DNA of 64,000 nucleotides from Campylobacterota bacterium. GTDB taxonomy: Bacteria > Campylobacterota > Campylobacteria > Campylobacterales > Sulfurovaceae. Below the pieces are notes generated by a model. That model saw only the letters and a program-made list of their open reading frames with translations. It searched no databases and had not been told where the DNA came from. A program made the translations under genes and the position numbers. Numbering within the stretch: position 1 is the stretch's first letter; each line of letters starts with the position of its first letter. Shown in pieces: positions 24,543 through 33,561 of the stretch. The stretch spans positions 62,001 through 126,000 of the forward strand of contig QKDN01000051.1 of NCBI GenBank assembly GCA_003252535.1, read 5' to 3'.

Positions 24543-24919
24543 AATACGGTGAAGAAGAGATAGCAAATTTCGATATCAATGCGGCCGAGAACTACTGGCC
24601 CAACGAACATCCGAAGAACTATACGATCGATATCAAGCTCCCGGAGTTCATGTGCAAATGCCCCAGAAGTGGTTATCCCGATTTCGCCACGATCTACCTC
24701 AGCTACTCGCCAGGCGACAAGGTGATCGAGCTCAAAGCTCTCAAACTCTATATCAACAGCTTCATGAACCGCCATATCTCCCATGAGAACGGGGCGAATG
24801 AGATATTCGACACCCTCTACGGCAACCTCAGCCCAAAATGGCTCAAGATCGTAGCCGACTACAACCCACGCGGCAATGTCCACACCGTCATCACGATCGA
24901 CAGCCGCGAAAACGACTAA
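24539..24919 (+). CDS. queF: NADPH-dependent 7-cyano-7-deazaguanine reductase
   Basis: Reduces preQ0 to preQ1 in queuosine synthesis. The 126-residue protein is the short unimodular (YkvM-type) QueF with the T-fold. EFMCKCPRSGYPDFA contains the catalytic Cys41 and Asp48 of the family motif, and FMNRHISHENGANEIFD holds the substrate-binding Glu. It begins in an ATGA overlap with the preceding gene. No preQ1 riboswitch is visible, which fits its being a distal operon gene. Confidence 0.97.
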   Translation: MKYGEEEIANFDINAAENYWPNEHPKNYTIDIKLPEFMCKCPRSGYPDFATIYLSYSPGDKVIELKALKLYINSFMNRHISHENGANEIFDTLYGNLSPKWLKIVADYNPRGNVHTVITIDSREND

Positions 24920-24931
24920 AAAATATCAATT

Positions 24932-24958
24932 TGCGATATTTTTGAACTTTCTGCGATA
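24932..24958. promoter_or_regulatory. Direct repeats TGCGATA, 20 bp apart
   Basis: TGCGATA occurs at 24932-24938 and 24952-24958, a 20-bp period or about two helical turns. The pair lies just upstream of the small repressor gene, where a -35/-10 region is expected. It could be the operator of that repressor or of another regulator. Confidence 0.4.
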
Positions 24959-24966
24959 AATCCATT

Positions 24967-25004
24967 ATCATTCTGTTATCTTGATACAAAGGTAACAGAA
25001 TGAT
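24967..25004 (+). promoter_or_regulatory. Inverted repeat covering the repressor-gene start codon
   Basis: Arms 24967-24980 (ATCATTCTGTTATC) and 24991-25004 (GGTAACAGAATGAT) pair over 14 positions, 13 Watson-Crick plus one G-U in RNA, around a 10-base loop. The right arm contains the ATG at 25000 and the AAAGG ribosome site sits at the loop/stem edge. As RNA it would sequester the start; as DNA it could be an autoregulatory operator. Confidence 0.75.
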
Positions 25005-25242
25005 AGATTTCGATACCATCCTCGCCAGACTCAGACTCCTCTATACGTCAAAGAACAAAAAGAAAAAGGCATACGACAAAGACGTGGCCCTGATGCTCGG
25101 CCTCTCACCCGAATATTTCGCAGTGATCAAAAAACGGGGGAAGATCCCCTACCGGGAACTCATACTCTTCTGCCACGAGACGAAGATCAGTATCAACTGG
25201 CTTTTTTTCGGGGATGAGGGGAAAGAGACATCAGCGCTCTGA
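25000..25242 (+). CDS. Small phage CI-type HTH DNA-binding protein
   Basis: An 80-residue single-domain protein matching the N-terminal helix-turn-helix of phage CI-like repressors (family PF07022). DVALMLGLSPEYFAVIKKRGKIPYRELILFCHETKISINWLFFGD has the typical recognition helix and the closing [V/I]-x-[L/I]-[D/N]-W-L-[F/L]-x-G-[D/E] motif. The C-terminal LexA-like peptidase/dimerisation domain is absent, so it would dimerise differently or act as a small stand-alone regulator. No other phage genes are nearby. It is separated from queF by 80 bases carrying the repeats described separately. Confidence 0.88.
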   Translation: MIDFDTILARLRLLYTSKNKKKKAYDKDVALMLGLSPEYFAVIKKRGKIPYRELILFCHETKISINWLFFGDEGKETSAL

Positions 25243-25272
25243 CACTGACAATAAAATAATCTATATGACATA

Positions 25273-25294
25273 GGTGCTGTGAGGTTACAGCACC
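25273..25294 (+). terminator. Hairpin after the small repressor gene
   Basis: Perfect 8-bp arms GGTGCTGT/ACAGCACC with a 6-base loop, 30 bases after the stop. No T-run follows, so termination is only likely, not certain. Confidence 0.45.
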
Positions 25295-25312
25295 CTTCGG
25301 TATACTAATTCT

Positions 25313-25423
25313 CCGTAGGTTCGATTTCATCGAATGAATTTAGCGGAATCGGGAAAATTTCTGTATACGGGATTATGTTCGATACAATCGAACCTACGCA
25401 TAATGCAATATTTCATCCAACCC
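25313..25423. repeat. Palindromic miniature element, copy 2
   Basis: Second copy of the element at 12068-12180. Arms are 25315-25335 and 25377-25397; the TTTCTGTATACGG core is in the same strand orientation as copy 1. The GCATTATG-side flank, however, is on the right and reverse-complemented (25398-25413), whereas in copy 1 it is on the left. Core and flanks therefore have opposite relative orientation in the two copies. Confidence 0.85.
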
Positions 25424-25495
25424 TTCCACAAAAAATCCCTATGCCAAAATGAAATATTTTCACCCCATATCTTCCATAAATACTACAATACCATT

Positions 25496-26731
25496 ATGAA
25501 ACTAGAAGAGAAACTCCAGATCCTTACCGACTCTGCCAAATACGATGTCTCCTGCTCCTCCTCGGGCTCGACGAGGGGAGAGAGCTATGGGAGTCTCGGG
25601 GCGACCCATGCCAGCGGCATCTGCCATTCGTTCAGCGCCGACGGGCGGTGTATCTCGCTGCTCAAGATACTCTTCACCAACCACTGCATCTACGACTGTG
25701 CCTACTGTATCAACCGCAGCAGCAACGACCGACAGCGCGCCGCCTTCACCCCGCGCGAAGTCGCCGACCTCACTCTCAACTTCTACAAGCGCAACTACAT
25801 CGAGGGGCTCTTCCTCAGCTCCGGGATCGTCAGCAGCGAGGATCACACCATGGAGCTCATCGCCAAGAGCCTTGAGATACTCCGCTTCGAGCATGGGTTC
25901 AACGGCTATATCCATGTCAAGCTCATCCCCGGAGCGAGTGACGACCTCATCCGCAGGGTCACCAAGCTCGCCGACCGGGTCAGCTCCAATATCGAGCTCC
26001 CCACCCAGAAAAGCCTCGCGCTCCTCGCCCCGGAGAAGAGCAGGGAGAAGCTCTTCGCCCCGCTGGAGCTGGTGAGGAACGACGCGCTGGAGCAGAGCAA
26101 ACACCCCATCGGGATGAGCACCCAGCTCATCATTGGAGCGACCCCTGAGAGCGACTACGAGATACTCCGCCTCTCCTCCGCCCTTTACAACAAATCGCTA
26201 CTCAAACGGGTCTACTACTCCGCCTACATCCCCACCGTCTCCCATACGCTCCTCCCCGCGCTGCACACCCCGCCGCCGCTGCTGCGGGAGCACAGGCTCT
26301 ACCAGGCGGACTGGCTGATGCGCTTCTACCACTTCAGCTACGATGAGATACTCTCGCCGCAGTACGACACCCTCGACGAGCGTTTCGATCCCAAGCTCGC
26401 TTGGGCGCTGCGCAACCTCCACTGCTTCCCCGTCGAGATCAACCGCGCCGACAAAGAGACGCTCCTGCGGGTGCCGGGGTTCGGGATGCGGACGGTGATC
26501 AAGATACTGCGCGCCAGACGGGCAAGGAGTCTCGGTGAGAACGACCTCAAGGCGATGAAGATATCGCTCAAGCGGGCACGGTTCTTCATCACGATACAGG
26601 GGAAGAGGGTCAAGCAGACCACCCTGAAGTACGAGTATCTCCAGAACCAGCTCCTCGCACTGGAGAAGCCCAAAGCAGGGACGCAGCCGAGCCTCTTCGA
26701 CCGGTTCCAGAGCTTCACGGGGGAGCTGTAG
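25496..26731 (+). CDS. Putative DNA modification/repair radical SAM protein (TIGR03916 type)
   Basis: A 411-residue radical SAM enzyme. CIYDCAYC gives the C-x3-C-x2-C triad for the 4Fe-4S cluster; the N-terminal GICHSFSADGRCISLLKIL region adds family Cys residues. A helix-hairpin-helix DNA-binding motif lies near the C-terminus (INRADKETLLRVPGFGMRTVIKILRARR). This matches the family named putative DNA modification/repair radical SAM protein, which is normally encoded beside a TIGR03915/uracil-DNA-glycosylase-type partner, as here. The actual reaction is unknown. The start at 25496 avoids the palindromic element; the longer frame from 25334 would translate part of it. The stop overlaps the next gene by one base. 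Confidence 0.9.
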   Translation: MKLEEKLQILTDSAKYDVSCSSSGSTRGESYGSLGATHASGICHSFSADGRCISLLKILFTNHCIYDCAYCINRSSNDRQRAAFTPREVADLTLNFYKRNYIEGLFLSSGIVSSEDHTMELIAKSLEILRFEHGFNGYIHVKLIPGASDDLIRRVTKLADRVSSNIELPTQKSLALLAPEKSREKLFAPLELVRNDALEQSKHPIGMSTQLIIGATPESDYEILRLSSALYNKSLLKRVYYSAYIPTVSHTLLPALHTPPPLLREHRLYQADWLMRFYHFSYDEILSPQYDTLDERFDPKLAWALRNLHCFPVEINRADKETLLRVPGFGMRTVIKILRARRARSLGENDLKAMKISLKRARFFITIQGKRVKQTTLKYEYLQNQLLALEKPKAGTQPSLFDRFQSFTGEL

Positions 26732-27459
26732 TGACCTGGCTCTGCGACGGGAGCCTGGAGGGGTTCCTCTGCGCCCTCTACGAGAGCTTCAGGCTCCGGC
26801 GGCTCCCCGAGAGGCTGACGCGCGACCGCTCCACGATCGACCTCTTCGAGGAGGTGTACGATATCCATACGGACGATGAAACGGCGGCGAAGATGATGGC
26901 GCACCTCAGGGTGCAGCTCGCCCCCGACACCCTCAGACGCATCCTCCACACCACACTGTGCGACGACGCGGCCTACGAGCGGGAGCTCCTCCTCTACACC
27001 CGTCTCGCCCTCAGGGACGATAAGGCGCTGCATGACCTCTCCCAACCCGTGGTCTTCGCCATCGAGGGGTACGAGAAGCGGCTCATGCGGGTGGTGCACA
27101 GGATGTACGGCTTCGTGAGGTTCGAGATGCTCGAGGACAGCTCCCTCTACGCCCGTATCGCCCCGCCGTGCAATGTCCTCCCCCTCATCGGCCGTCACTT
27201 TGCCAAACGGATGGAAGGGGAGCGGTTCATCATCCACGACACCTCGCGAAACCTCATCCTCGTCTGGGATACAGTGAATCTCGCCGTCCACCCCATCCTC
27301 GAAGCGAGCGCCCCGATCCTCCACGCAGAGGAGCAGCGGTACAGGGGTCTGTGGAAAAGCTTTTTCGAGAGCGTGGCGATAGAGGAGCGGAAGAACTACA
27401 AGGCGCAGAGGAATTTCGTCCCCCTGCTCTACAGGGAGTACATGAGCGAGTTCGCATAG
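26731..27459 (+). CDS. TIGR03915-family putative DNA metabolism/repair protein
   Basis: A 242-residue protein beginning with GTG in a one-base overlap with the radical SAM gene. DGSLEGFLCALYESF at the N-terminus and RVVHRMYGFVRFE plus PPCNVLPLIGRHFAKRM-x-x-E-RFIIHDTSR are the DUF4130/TIGR03915 signatures. In many bacteria this module is fused to a uracil-DNA glycosylase; here it ends without one, and no glycosylase gene is adjacent. Known of the family: constant pairing with the radical SAM protein. Inferred: a joint role in handling an unusual DNA base or lesion. Confidence 0.88.
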   Translation: MTWLCDGSLEGFLCALYESFRLRRLPERLTRDRSTIDLFEEVYDIHTDDETAAKMMAHLRVQLAPDTLRRILHTTLCDDAAYERELLLYTRLALRDDKALHDLSQPVVFAIEGYEKRLMRVVHRMYGFVRFEMLEDSSLYARIAPPCNVLPLIGRHFAKRMEGERFIIHDTSRNLILVWDTVNLAVHPILEASAPILHAEEQRYRGLWKSFFESVAIEERKNYKAQRNFVPLLYREYMSEFA

Positions 27460-27498
27460 AGCCCCGCGAACAAACGACAAGGAGATAATGCGGGGCTC
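27459..27498 (+). terminator. GC-rich hairpin at the end of the radical SAM pair
   Basis: Perfect 9-bp arms GAGCCCCGC (27459-27467) and GCGGGGCTC (27490-27498) around a 22-base loop; the left arm touches the stop codon. No T-run follows. The remaining spacer up to 27636 holds a CCCCGGG/CCCGAGG palindrome at 27561-27580 and no credible gene. Confidence 0.45.
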
Positions 27499-27636
27499 AG
27501 GGATACTGCCAAGAATCAGTAAGCTGTAGATACCATCTTGCTATCCATATGGCATATGATCCCCGGGTCAAGCCCCGAGGATGACGAAACTCCTAAAGTG
27601 GATGTAATCCACCGTTTGTTCCGGCTTACAGAGGTG

Positions 27637-27963
27637 TCAGTACACCTCGCCTGCTTCTGTGCTCTCTTCGCTTTTTGGCTTCGGCTCCCACTCCTTGGAA
27701 CTCACGACCACTTCGATGAAACACTCGCTCCACCCTGCAGCTATCACGGTGTCGAGCTCTTTGATCAGGGCATCGAAACCCATCTCATTTGACTCGGCTT
27801 CGCTCTTGCCGAATCTGCACTGGGTCTCCCAGAAGAGCTTTGTCTCGCTCTCCGACTTCTTGTTCTGTTCTCTCTTGACATATTTGCGAAGCTCGTGTTT
27901 GATCGCTTCTACGATACGCTCGGGGGCTTTTTTCTCATCTGTAAGCTTAAATATCTTTTTCAC
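27637..27963 (-). CDS. DUF6172-family protein
   Basis: A 108-residue, highly charged cytosolic protein of unknown function. [44 protein letters not shown] and a C-terminal [10 protein letters not shown] segment match, from memory, the DUF6172 pattern (KKYIKRERKK...FWDFDCKFG). The GTG start overlaps the helicase stop by four bases (GTGA), so it is translationally coupled to rhlE. The basic surface and helicase link suggest an RNA-related role; that is inference. Confidence 0.7.
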   Translation of the reverse strand: MKKIFKLTDEKKAPERIVEAIKHELRKYVKREQNKKSESETKLFWETQCRFGKSEAESNEMGFDALIKELDTVIAAGWSECFIEVVVSSKEWEPKPKSEESTEAGEVY

Positions 27964-29312
27964 TGTTTCTCTCCTTTGTTTCGTGTCCTGCTTCTGCTGC
28001 TCCTGCCGTCGGCTTTCGGGGCGGATGCTTTGGGTCTGGACTCATCCTTTTTGGGCTGTGAGCGACCGCCGGGTCTCGGGGCGGAAGTCTTGGGTTTGGA
28101 CTCGTCCTTTCTTGGCTGGGCGCGTCCGCCGGGTTTCCTCCCCTGCTTCTGTTCTTTTGGTTCGGGTTTGATATTGGGGTCGGGCGCGAAACCGTCGACG
28201 AGCACCTTGGGTATCTCTCTCTTGATCAGTTTCTCGATCCCGGCGAGGTACTCGTACTCATCGATACAGACCAGTGAGACCGCCTCGCCCGCTCTCCCCG
28301 CACGACCTGTACGCCCGATGCGGTGGACATAGTCCTCGGGGACATTGGGGAGCTCATAGTTGACCACATGGGGGAGCTGGTCGATGTCGATGCCGCGTGC
28401 GGCGATATCGGTGGCGACGAGCACCCTGATATCCCTGCTCTTGAAGCTATCGAGCGCTTTGACACGTGCCCCCTGGCTCTTGTTGCCATGGATGGCGAGG
28501 GCGGTGATCCCTTTCTCTTCGAGCTGCTTGGTGAGCTTGTTGGCGCCGTGCTTGGTGCGGGTGAAGACGAGCACCTGCTCCCATTTGCTGGCTTTGATTA
28601 GGTGGGCGAGGAGCTCCTTCTTGCGCCCTTTGTCGACGAAGTGAACCACCTGCGAGACCTGCTCGGCGGTGCTGTTCTCCCTCGCTACTTCGACGAGTGC
28701 GGGGTCGTGGAGGAGCCCCGAAGCGAGCTTCTTGATCTCGGCGGAGAAGGTGGCGGAGAAGAGGAGCGTCTGCCGCTTGTGCGGCATCATCTTCATGAGG
28801 CGTTTGATATCGTGGATGAATCCCATATCGAGCATCCTGTCGGCCTCGTCGAGGACGAGCGTCTCGATCCTGGAGAAGTCGACCCCCTGCTGCCCGGCGA
28901 TATCGATGAGCCTGCCCGGAGTGGCGATGACGATCTCCACACCCTTGCGGAGAGCTGCGAGCTGCGGGTTGATCCCCACGCCGCCGTAGATGACCGCCGA
29001 GCGGTGGTGGAGGTGCTTGCCGTAGGTCTTGACCGATTCGTGCACCTGTATCGCGAGCTCACGGGTCGGTACGAGGATGAGGACGGCGATCTGTTTCTTG
29101 TGCAGGGTGCGCTTGTGCCTGGTGAGGTTCTCGAGAATGGGGAGGGTGAACCCCGCGGTCTTCCCCGTACCCGTCTGCGCCGCCGCGAGGATATCCCTGT
29201 GATCGATGATATGAGGGATCGCCTGCGCCTGTATCGGTGTGGGGTTCGTATATCCCGATTCCTTGAGTGCGCGAAGGATCGGCTGGGAGAGTCCCAAAGT
29301 TGTAAATGACAT
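27960..29312 (-). CDS. rhlE: DEAD-box ATP-dependent RNA helicase, RhlE type
   Basis: A 450-residue DEAD-box helicase that remodels RNA, probably in ribosome assembly or mRNA decay. Motifs in order: Q motif ([14 protein letters not shown]), I (AAQTGTGKT), Ia (PTRELAIQ), Ib (TPGRL), II (DEAD in [14 protein letters not shown]), III (SAT), IV-VI with [14 protein letters not shown] and [11 protein letters not shown]. The C-terminal tail (about 375-450) is Lys/Pro/Gly-rich with two or three near-repeats of (K/R)-P-G-G-R-x-Q-P-(R/K)-K-D-E-S-(K/R)-P-K, a likely RNA-binding extension. A TATAAT box lies 30 bases upstream. Confidence 0.95.
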   Translation of the reverse strand: MSFTTLGLSQPILRALKESGYTNPTPIQAQAIPHIIDHRDILAAAQTGTGKTAGFTLPILENLTRHKRTLHKKQIAVLILVPTRELAIQVHESVKTYGKHLHHRSAVIYGGVGINPQLAALRKGVEIVIATPGRLIDIAGQQGVDFSRIETLVLDEADRMLDMGFIHDIKRLMKMMPHKRQTLLFSATFSAEIKKLASGLLHDPALVEVARENSTAEQVSQVVHFVDKGRKKELLAHLIKASKWEQVLVFTRTKHGANKLTKQLEEKGITALAIHGNKSQGARVKALDSFKSRDIRVLVATDIAARGIDIDQLPHVVNYELPNVPEDYVHRIGRTGRAGRAGEAVSLVCIDEYEYLAGIEKLIKREIPKVLVDGFAPDPNIKPEPKEQKQGRKPGGRAQPRKDESKPKTSAPRPGGRSQPKKDESRPKASAPKADGRSSRSRTRNKGEKQ

Positions 29313-29341
29313 GATTTTATAGCCTTTGTATTAGAAGCGCG

Positions 29342-29347
29342 ATTATA
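29342..29347 (-). promoter_or_regulatory. -10 box for rhlE-DUF6172
   Basis: TATAAT on the minus strand, 30 bases before the helicase ATG. Confidence 0.6.
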
Positions 29348-29405
29348 GCATAAGTTTCGGGGATTGGGACACCCCATCGGATATATTGATAGTGTCGCCC
29401 AGGAT

Positions 29406-32400
29406 TTACTCCTGCGGCACGCCGGTGCTGCCCGACAGGGTGGAGGGCTCAGGTTGCTCCTCCTCTTTCACCCTCTTCGGCCAGACATCGCCGGTCGTGA
29501 AGACCTCCCATGACCACTTGAGCCATCCTATGAGAGAAAATGCTATCCAGATGGCCCATATGAGCATCAGGGCCCTGTAGTACCAGAGGGAGATGGTGAC
29601 CACGGTGGGTTCGGCCAGTGCAGCGGTGATGCGGTCGCTGTACCAGCTGAGATGGTGGCCGTAGGAACCGTTGCCCAGTATCATCATGTCGGGGTTGCCC
29701 AACAGACCCGATGATACGGCAGCGATGATCGTCGCTATCGCGATCAGCGTGAGCAGTACGAGACCCACCTGCACGAGCTTTCTCAGTCCTCCTTTGAGCG
29801 CGGCATCCTTCTCCTTCCTGTATCTGAGGGCAAATATCCATACGACTACGGGCAGCATGATATAGACGCTCGTCGTGCTCACACCCAGCCCCAGCAGCAG
29901 CCAGTCCCTGCTTCTGAGGGGAGTCCCGCCGAACCGCCCGAGAATCACCGAGAAGAGGAGGACAGCCAGCAGCACGCCCCACAGGAGGACGGCGGGTCCG
30001 AGGGTGGGGCCATTCGTCCAGAGTATCCATCGGTCATAGGGGAGTGTGAGGGAGACGGTGCTGTTGACACTTTCTCTGTCGAGGTTGACACGGGGGAAGC
30101 GGTAGGTGGTCGTGGACGGTATCTCCTCTCTCCATGAGAGCTTGACGCTCTGTGCTTTTGCCTGGAGCGGGATCGATACCTTGCCGTGGTCAGCCTTGAG
30201 GTAGTGGCTCTTCTCGTCTATCTGGGTAGGTTTGAGCTCGGTGGTTTCATCCAGTGTGATGATATATTGACCCGCTTTCGAGCTTTTGATCCTGAGGTCG
30301 AGGGTCACATCGCGGTATCGGCCCGACTGTACGATATTCAGCTTGCTTGACTCTATACTGAGACTCTCGCCGCTGACCGCTTTGGCTTTTTGCATGGTGA
30401 GCCTGAGCTTCTGTCCCTGCCATGGTTTGAAGAGCGGCATGAGGATCGACCCGACCCGCAGCTGTTCGACAGGCTCTATCCCCTCGTACCGGGCATCCCA
30501 GATCGCTGATATATCCATCTGCCATAGCTCTGTATGACGGTTCTCTTTGGCGAAGAACAGTTCCAGGCTCTCCGTGATGGGGATCGATGAACGCCAGCGG
30601 TAGTAGCTGTTTTTGTTGTCGAGATGGAGCAGGGCCTTGTCGTCCTTGAGCTCTATCTCCTTGTCGAGTATCGACTCGTCCGGGAGGAGGGTATAGAGGA
30701 AAGGGTATGGTTTGTCGATAGTGTTGAGGAGTCTGACCTCCGTGTCGATATACCACCGCAGGCCGAAGTAGAGGGTTCGGCGCACCTCTACCATCGGTTC
30801 GATCCGGCTCTTCTCCTTCTCTTTGGCTTTTTGCTCCCTGATATTGTTGATCTCGATATAGCTCTTCTCATCGCTTGTCACTTTCCATGAAGAACCTGTA
30901 GCGGTGTTGGTGAGATTGTGTATGGGGAGGATGGATGAGAGCACGATCTGGTCGTACCCCATGAGGGTACCGCTCATCCGCACCTCGTGTACCCCTTTGG
31001 TGAGCGCGACCCTGAGCCTGCCGCCGGTGTCGATATCGAGGATAGAACGATTGCCGTCGACACTGACGCTCTCAGGCAGCCAGACATTGCGGTCGCCGAA
31101 GAGGGGTACGGAGATATCCGCACCTGCCGATATCGATAGGGTGATCTCCAGTCTGTCCCCCGTGATACCGAGCGCTACACTGTCCATCGAAGCGCACTCG
31201 GGGAGACAGCCCGGCGGCTGGACGAGCTTCTCCCTGAGCTGTCCGAGGAGAGCGTCGGAGGGGATATCGGCCCTGAGGGCATGGGGTGAGAGTGCGAGCA
31301 GCAGGGCGACGAGGAGCGGCCTGGAGCTGCCCAGAGGGAGTCTGGCCGGTATCGATGCCGCCAGTGCACGCAGGAACATAAAGAGGAGGAAGAGTACGCC
31401 GATGATATTCATGATCTTCCAGAGCGTGGAGAGGGGAGGGGGTATCAGCCAGAGCTCCAGCCGCTCGTCGCTCCCTACAGCGCTCTGCCAGGTGAAGTAG
31501 TGGGTATTCCAGCTCCATGTCGGCTTGCCTATCCCTGCCTGGACGACGGCATTGGGGTCGATCCTGTTCTGCATGATGAGGTTCTCCGACTTGCTGATAT
31601 TCTGCACGGAAGGGGATTTGCGTTTGGCGTAGCTCTCCATCTTCTCTTCGTAGGCGATTGATTCGCTCCGGCTCGAACCGAGCATCGGACTGTAGTCGTA
31701 GGATGTGTCGTAGTAGGACTTCTCCAGCTGCGGATAGAGCGCCGTCCGTATCTCCGTGACAGCAAAGCTCAGCACTTTGAGTATGGTGATCCCGAGCACG
31801 ATCAGCGCCGTTATCTTTATAAATCTTCTCATTTTTCCCTCCCCAAGGACACGGAGCAGCGCCGCGAACGCCAGTACGAAAAGCCAGATGACCGTGGGCG
31901 CCTCATCTTCGTGCCAGAGGAGTATCATAAAGAGTGTCGACGGCAGCGACCATCTCCATCCAAAGAGCTGATAGAGGGCGATCCCGAAGAGGAGCACGAG
32001 GAAAATATCCATCAGGTTCCATTTGTCGATCCATGCGCTCCCCTTGCCGTCGGAGCCGAAAGATGCGAAGAGCCTCCACCCTATCGGCAGGTGCAGGCTG
32101 GTGGTGACCCGGTCGAGATTTTCATCCCATCCGCTCGCCGGGGGCAGGGAGATATCCCCCTCGTATCTGCCGGAGGCCTCGATCCTGAGGTTTTCCTCCC
32201 GCAGCTCTACACCCTTTTGGGCGCTGTTGCCAAGGGTGGTGATGAGAGTCGGTTTGTTGTTGACCGAGACGGATGCGAGGTTGATGATATCGGCAGCCTC
32301 CAGCCGTCTCACCTCAGATATCCTGGCGTCGATGGTGTCGCTGATGGTATAGCCTTTGCCGTCGAAATCGAGCCAGATATCCCGCTTGAGTAGGAACTCG

Positions 32401-33422
32401 TTTTTCTGCTGCTGTTCGGCGCTCTTGTAGAGTTCTTTGATCCCGAATGGTTTGTCGTCTATCAGGTAGGCCGGGAGGGTTTTCCACTCTTTGGGGAGTG
32501 CTGTCTCAGAGGCATCGATCGACCGGGCCCCCTCGATCTCTATGCTCCTGTACCCGGGGTCGCTTTGCAGCGACCACACCTCCTCGTTGGCATAGGCGAA
32601 TTCCCCTTTTGGTCTGCGGAGGACGGTGAGGTCGTGAGGGGTGTAGGAGTCTACGGTGATCTCCCATTCACCCGCTTTGATCTCCACTTTGAGCCTGTTG
32701 TCTTCCGTGATCGTAGCATCGAGAGGTGAGCTGACGGCTGTGGGGAGGAAGCCCTCGAGCATGATCCCGTCGAGGATCACCGAACGCATCTTGCCCGATA
32801 CCCAAAAGTGCAGTTTCGTCTGCATCTTCATCGGGTGGCCGTCGATCACTTTGCGATATATCGAGACGGAGAGCGTCCCTTTCTCTGTCTTCACGGAGCC
32901 TGATCTGTCGAGCCAGAGCCGGGAGTTCTTGTCTACGGTGAATGAGGAGAGCTTCTCGCCGTTCTTATGCAGGCTCACCAGGGCTACCGATGGAGGGAGC
33001 TGGAGATATTTGAGGTCTTTGCCTGCCGCTATCGAGCCTGAGATGGTATGCTCTCCTTTGTCCAGTATCAGCGAGGGGGTGCCGTCGGACTCCAGGAGGA
33101 CTGCCCTCTTACCGTCGACCGTGACATTTTCTGGCCATTTTTGATGGACCGAGGGGAGGATCACACGTGTCCGGTCCCTGTAGAGTGTGACGGCGAGATC
33201 GAACGTCACTTTCTGATCTATCAGCGAGACGGCGATCTCTCTGTACCACGAGCAGTGTCTCCCGTCCGTGCTGTGGTCAACGGGGCACTCCAGGTCCTTG
33301 ACATCATCGAGTACCCACTCCTTCCACTCCATCAGCGAGGGCGGTATCTTCGCCTCATCCATACCGGAGAGTGTTGAAAAGAGCAAAAAAGAGATGAGAA
33401 AGATACGGTAAATGTACGACAT
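29406..33422 (-). CDS. Very large two-half membrane protein, unknown function
   Basis: A 1338-residue protein I cannot name. A Sec signal precedes a long beta-rich extracytoplasmic region with an early Cys pair (about 46-58). A membrane cluster follows (about 465-555 and 665-715, the latter ending in a signal-like ALSPHALRA). A second beta-rich extracytoplasmic half begins near 716 with its own Cys pair, and C-terminal membrane segments lie at about 1140-1310. The two halves share a pattern: Cys pair, L-P, P-E-x-V-x-V-D-G-x-R, a D-x-G-x-x-L/R turn and K-G-x-H. This suggests an ancient internal duplication. A TATAAT box lies upstream. It appears to be a single-gene transcript. Confidence 0.8.
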   Translation of the reverse strand: MSYIYRIFLISFLLFSTLSGMDEAKIPPSLMEWKEWVLDDVKDLECPVDHSTDGRHCSWYREIAVSLIDQKVTFDLAVTLYRDRTRVILPSVHQKWPENVTVDGKRAVLLESDGTPSLILDKGEHTISGSIAAGKDLKYLQLPPSVALVSLHKNGEKLSSFTVDKNSRLWLDRSGSVKTEKGTLSVSIYRKVIDGHPMKMQTKLHFWVSGKMRSVILDGIMLEGFLPTAVSSPLDATITEDNRLKVEIKAGEWEITVDSYTPHDLTVLRRPKGEFAYANEEVWSLQSDPGYRSIEIEGARSIDASETALPKEWKTLPAYLIDDKPFGIKELYKSAEQQQKNEFLLKRDIWLDFDGKGYTISDTIDARISEVRRLEAADIINLASVSVNNKPTLITTLGNSAQKGVELREENLRIEASGRYEGDISLPPASGWDENLDRVTTSLHLPIGWRLFASFGSDGKGSAWIDKWNLMDIFLVLLFGIALYQLFGWRWSLPSTLFMILLWHEDEAPTVIWLFVLAFAALLRVLGEGKMRRFIKITALIVLGITILKVLSFAVTEIRTALYPQLEKSYYDTSYDYSPMLGSSRSESIAYEEKMESYAKRKSPSVQNISKSENLIMQNRIDPNAVVQAGIGKPTWSWNTHYFTWQSAVGSDERLELWLIPPPLSTLWKIMNIIGVLFLLFMFLRALAASIPARLPLGSSRPLLVALLLALSPHALRADIPSDALLGQLREKLVQPPGCLPECASMDSVALGITGDRLEITLSISAGADISVPLFGDRNVWLPESVSVDGNRSILDIDTGGRLRVALTKGVHEVRMSGTLMGYDQIVLSSILPIHNLTNTATGSSWKVTSDEKSYIEINNIREQKAKEKEKSRIEPMVEVRRTLYFGLRWYIDTEVRLLNTIDKPYPFLYTLLPDESILDKEIELKDDKALLHLDNKNSYYRWRSSIPITESLELFFAKENRHTELWQMDISAIWDARYEGIEPVEQLRVGSILMPLFKPWQGQKLRLTMQKAKAVSGESLSIESSKLNIVQSGRYRDVTLDLRIKSSKAGQYIITLDETTELKPTQIDEKSHYLKADHGKVSIPLQAKAQSVKLSWREEIPSTTTYRFPRVNLDRESVNSTVSLTLPYDRWILWTNGPTLGPAVLLWGVLLAVLLFSVILGRFGGTPLRSRDWLLLGLGVSTTSVYIMLPVVVWIFALRYRKEKDAALKGGLRKLVQVGLVLLTLIAIATIIAAVSSGLLGNPDMMILGNGSYGHHLSWYSDRITAALAEPTVVTISLWYYRALMLIWAIWIAFSLIGWLKWSWEVFTTGDVWPKRVKEEEQPEPSTLSGSTGVPQE

Positions 33423-33448
33423 GGAGACCCCTTGCGAGTGGATAAAAG

Positions 33449-33454
33449 ATTATA
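33449..33454 (-). promoter_or_regulatory. -10 box for the 1338-residue membrane protein
   Basis: TATAAT on the minus strand, 27 bases before the ATG at 33422. Confidence 0.55.
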
Positions 33455-33561
33455 ACATGATTTTATCGATGGGAGTACGACTTGTGGATTTTTAAGAAAA
33501 TAAGAAAAATAGACGAGCGAGTCTCTATATCTTTGGAATTTGTCAATGGAGTTTGTTTCGA

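Noticed and set aside
24967-25423. Possible CRISPR or phage remnant around the CI-type repressor
   Set aside because: The repeats there are one inverted pair and one two-copy palindrome, with no spacer array. No integrase, structural or att-like sequence is visible.
26338-27480. 380-codon antisense frame across the radical SAM pair
   Set aside because: It is opposite two well-supported genes and has low-complexity Glu/Val/Leu/Gly composition.
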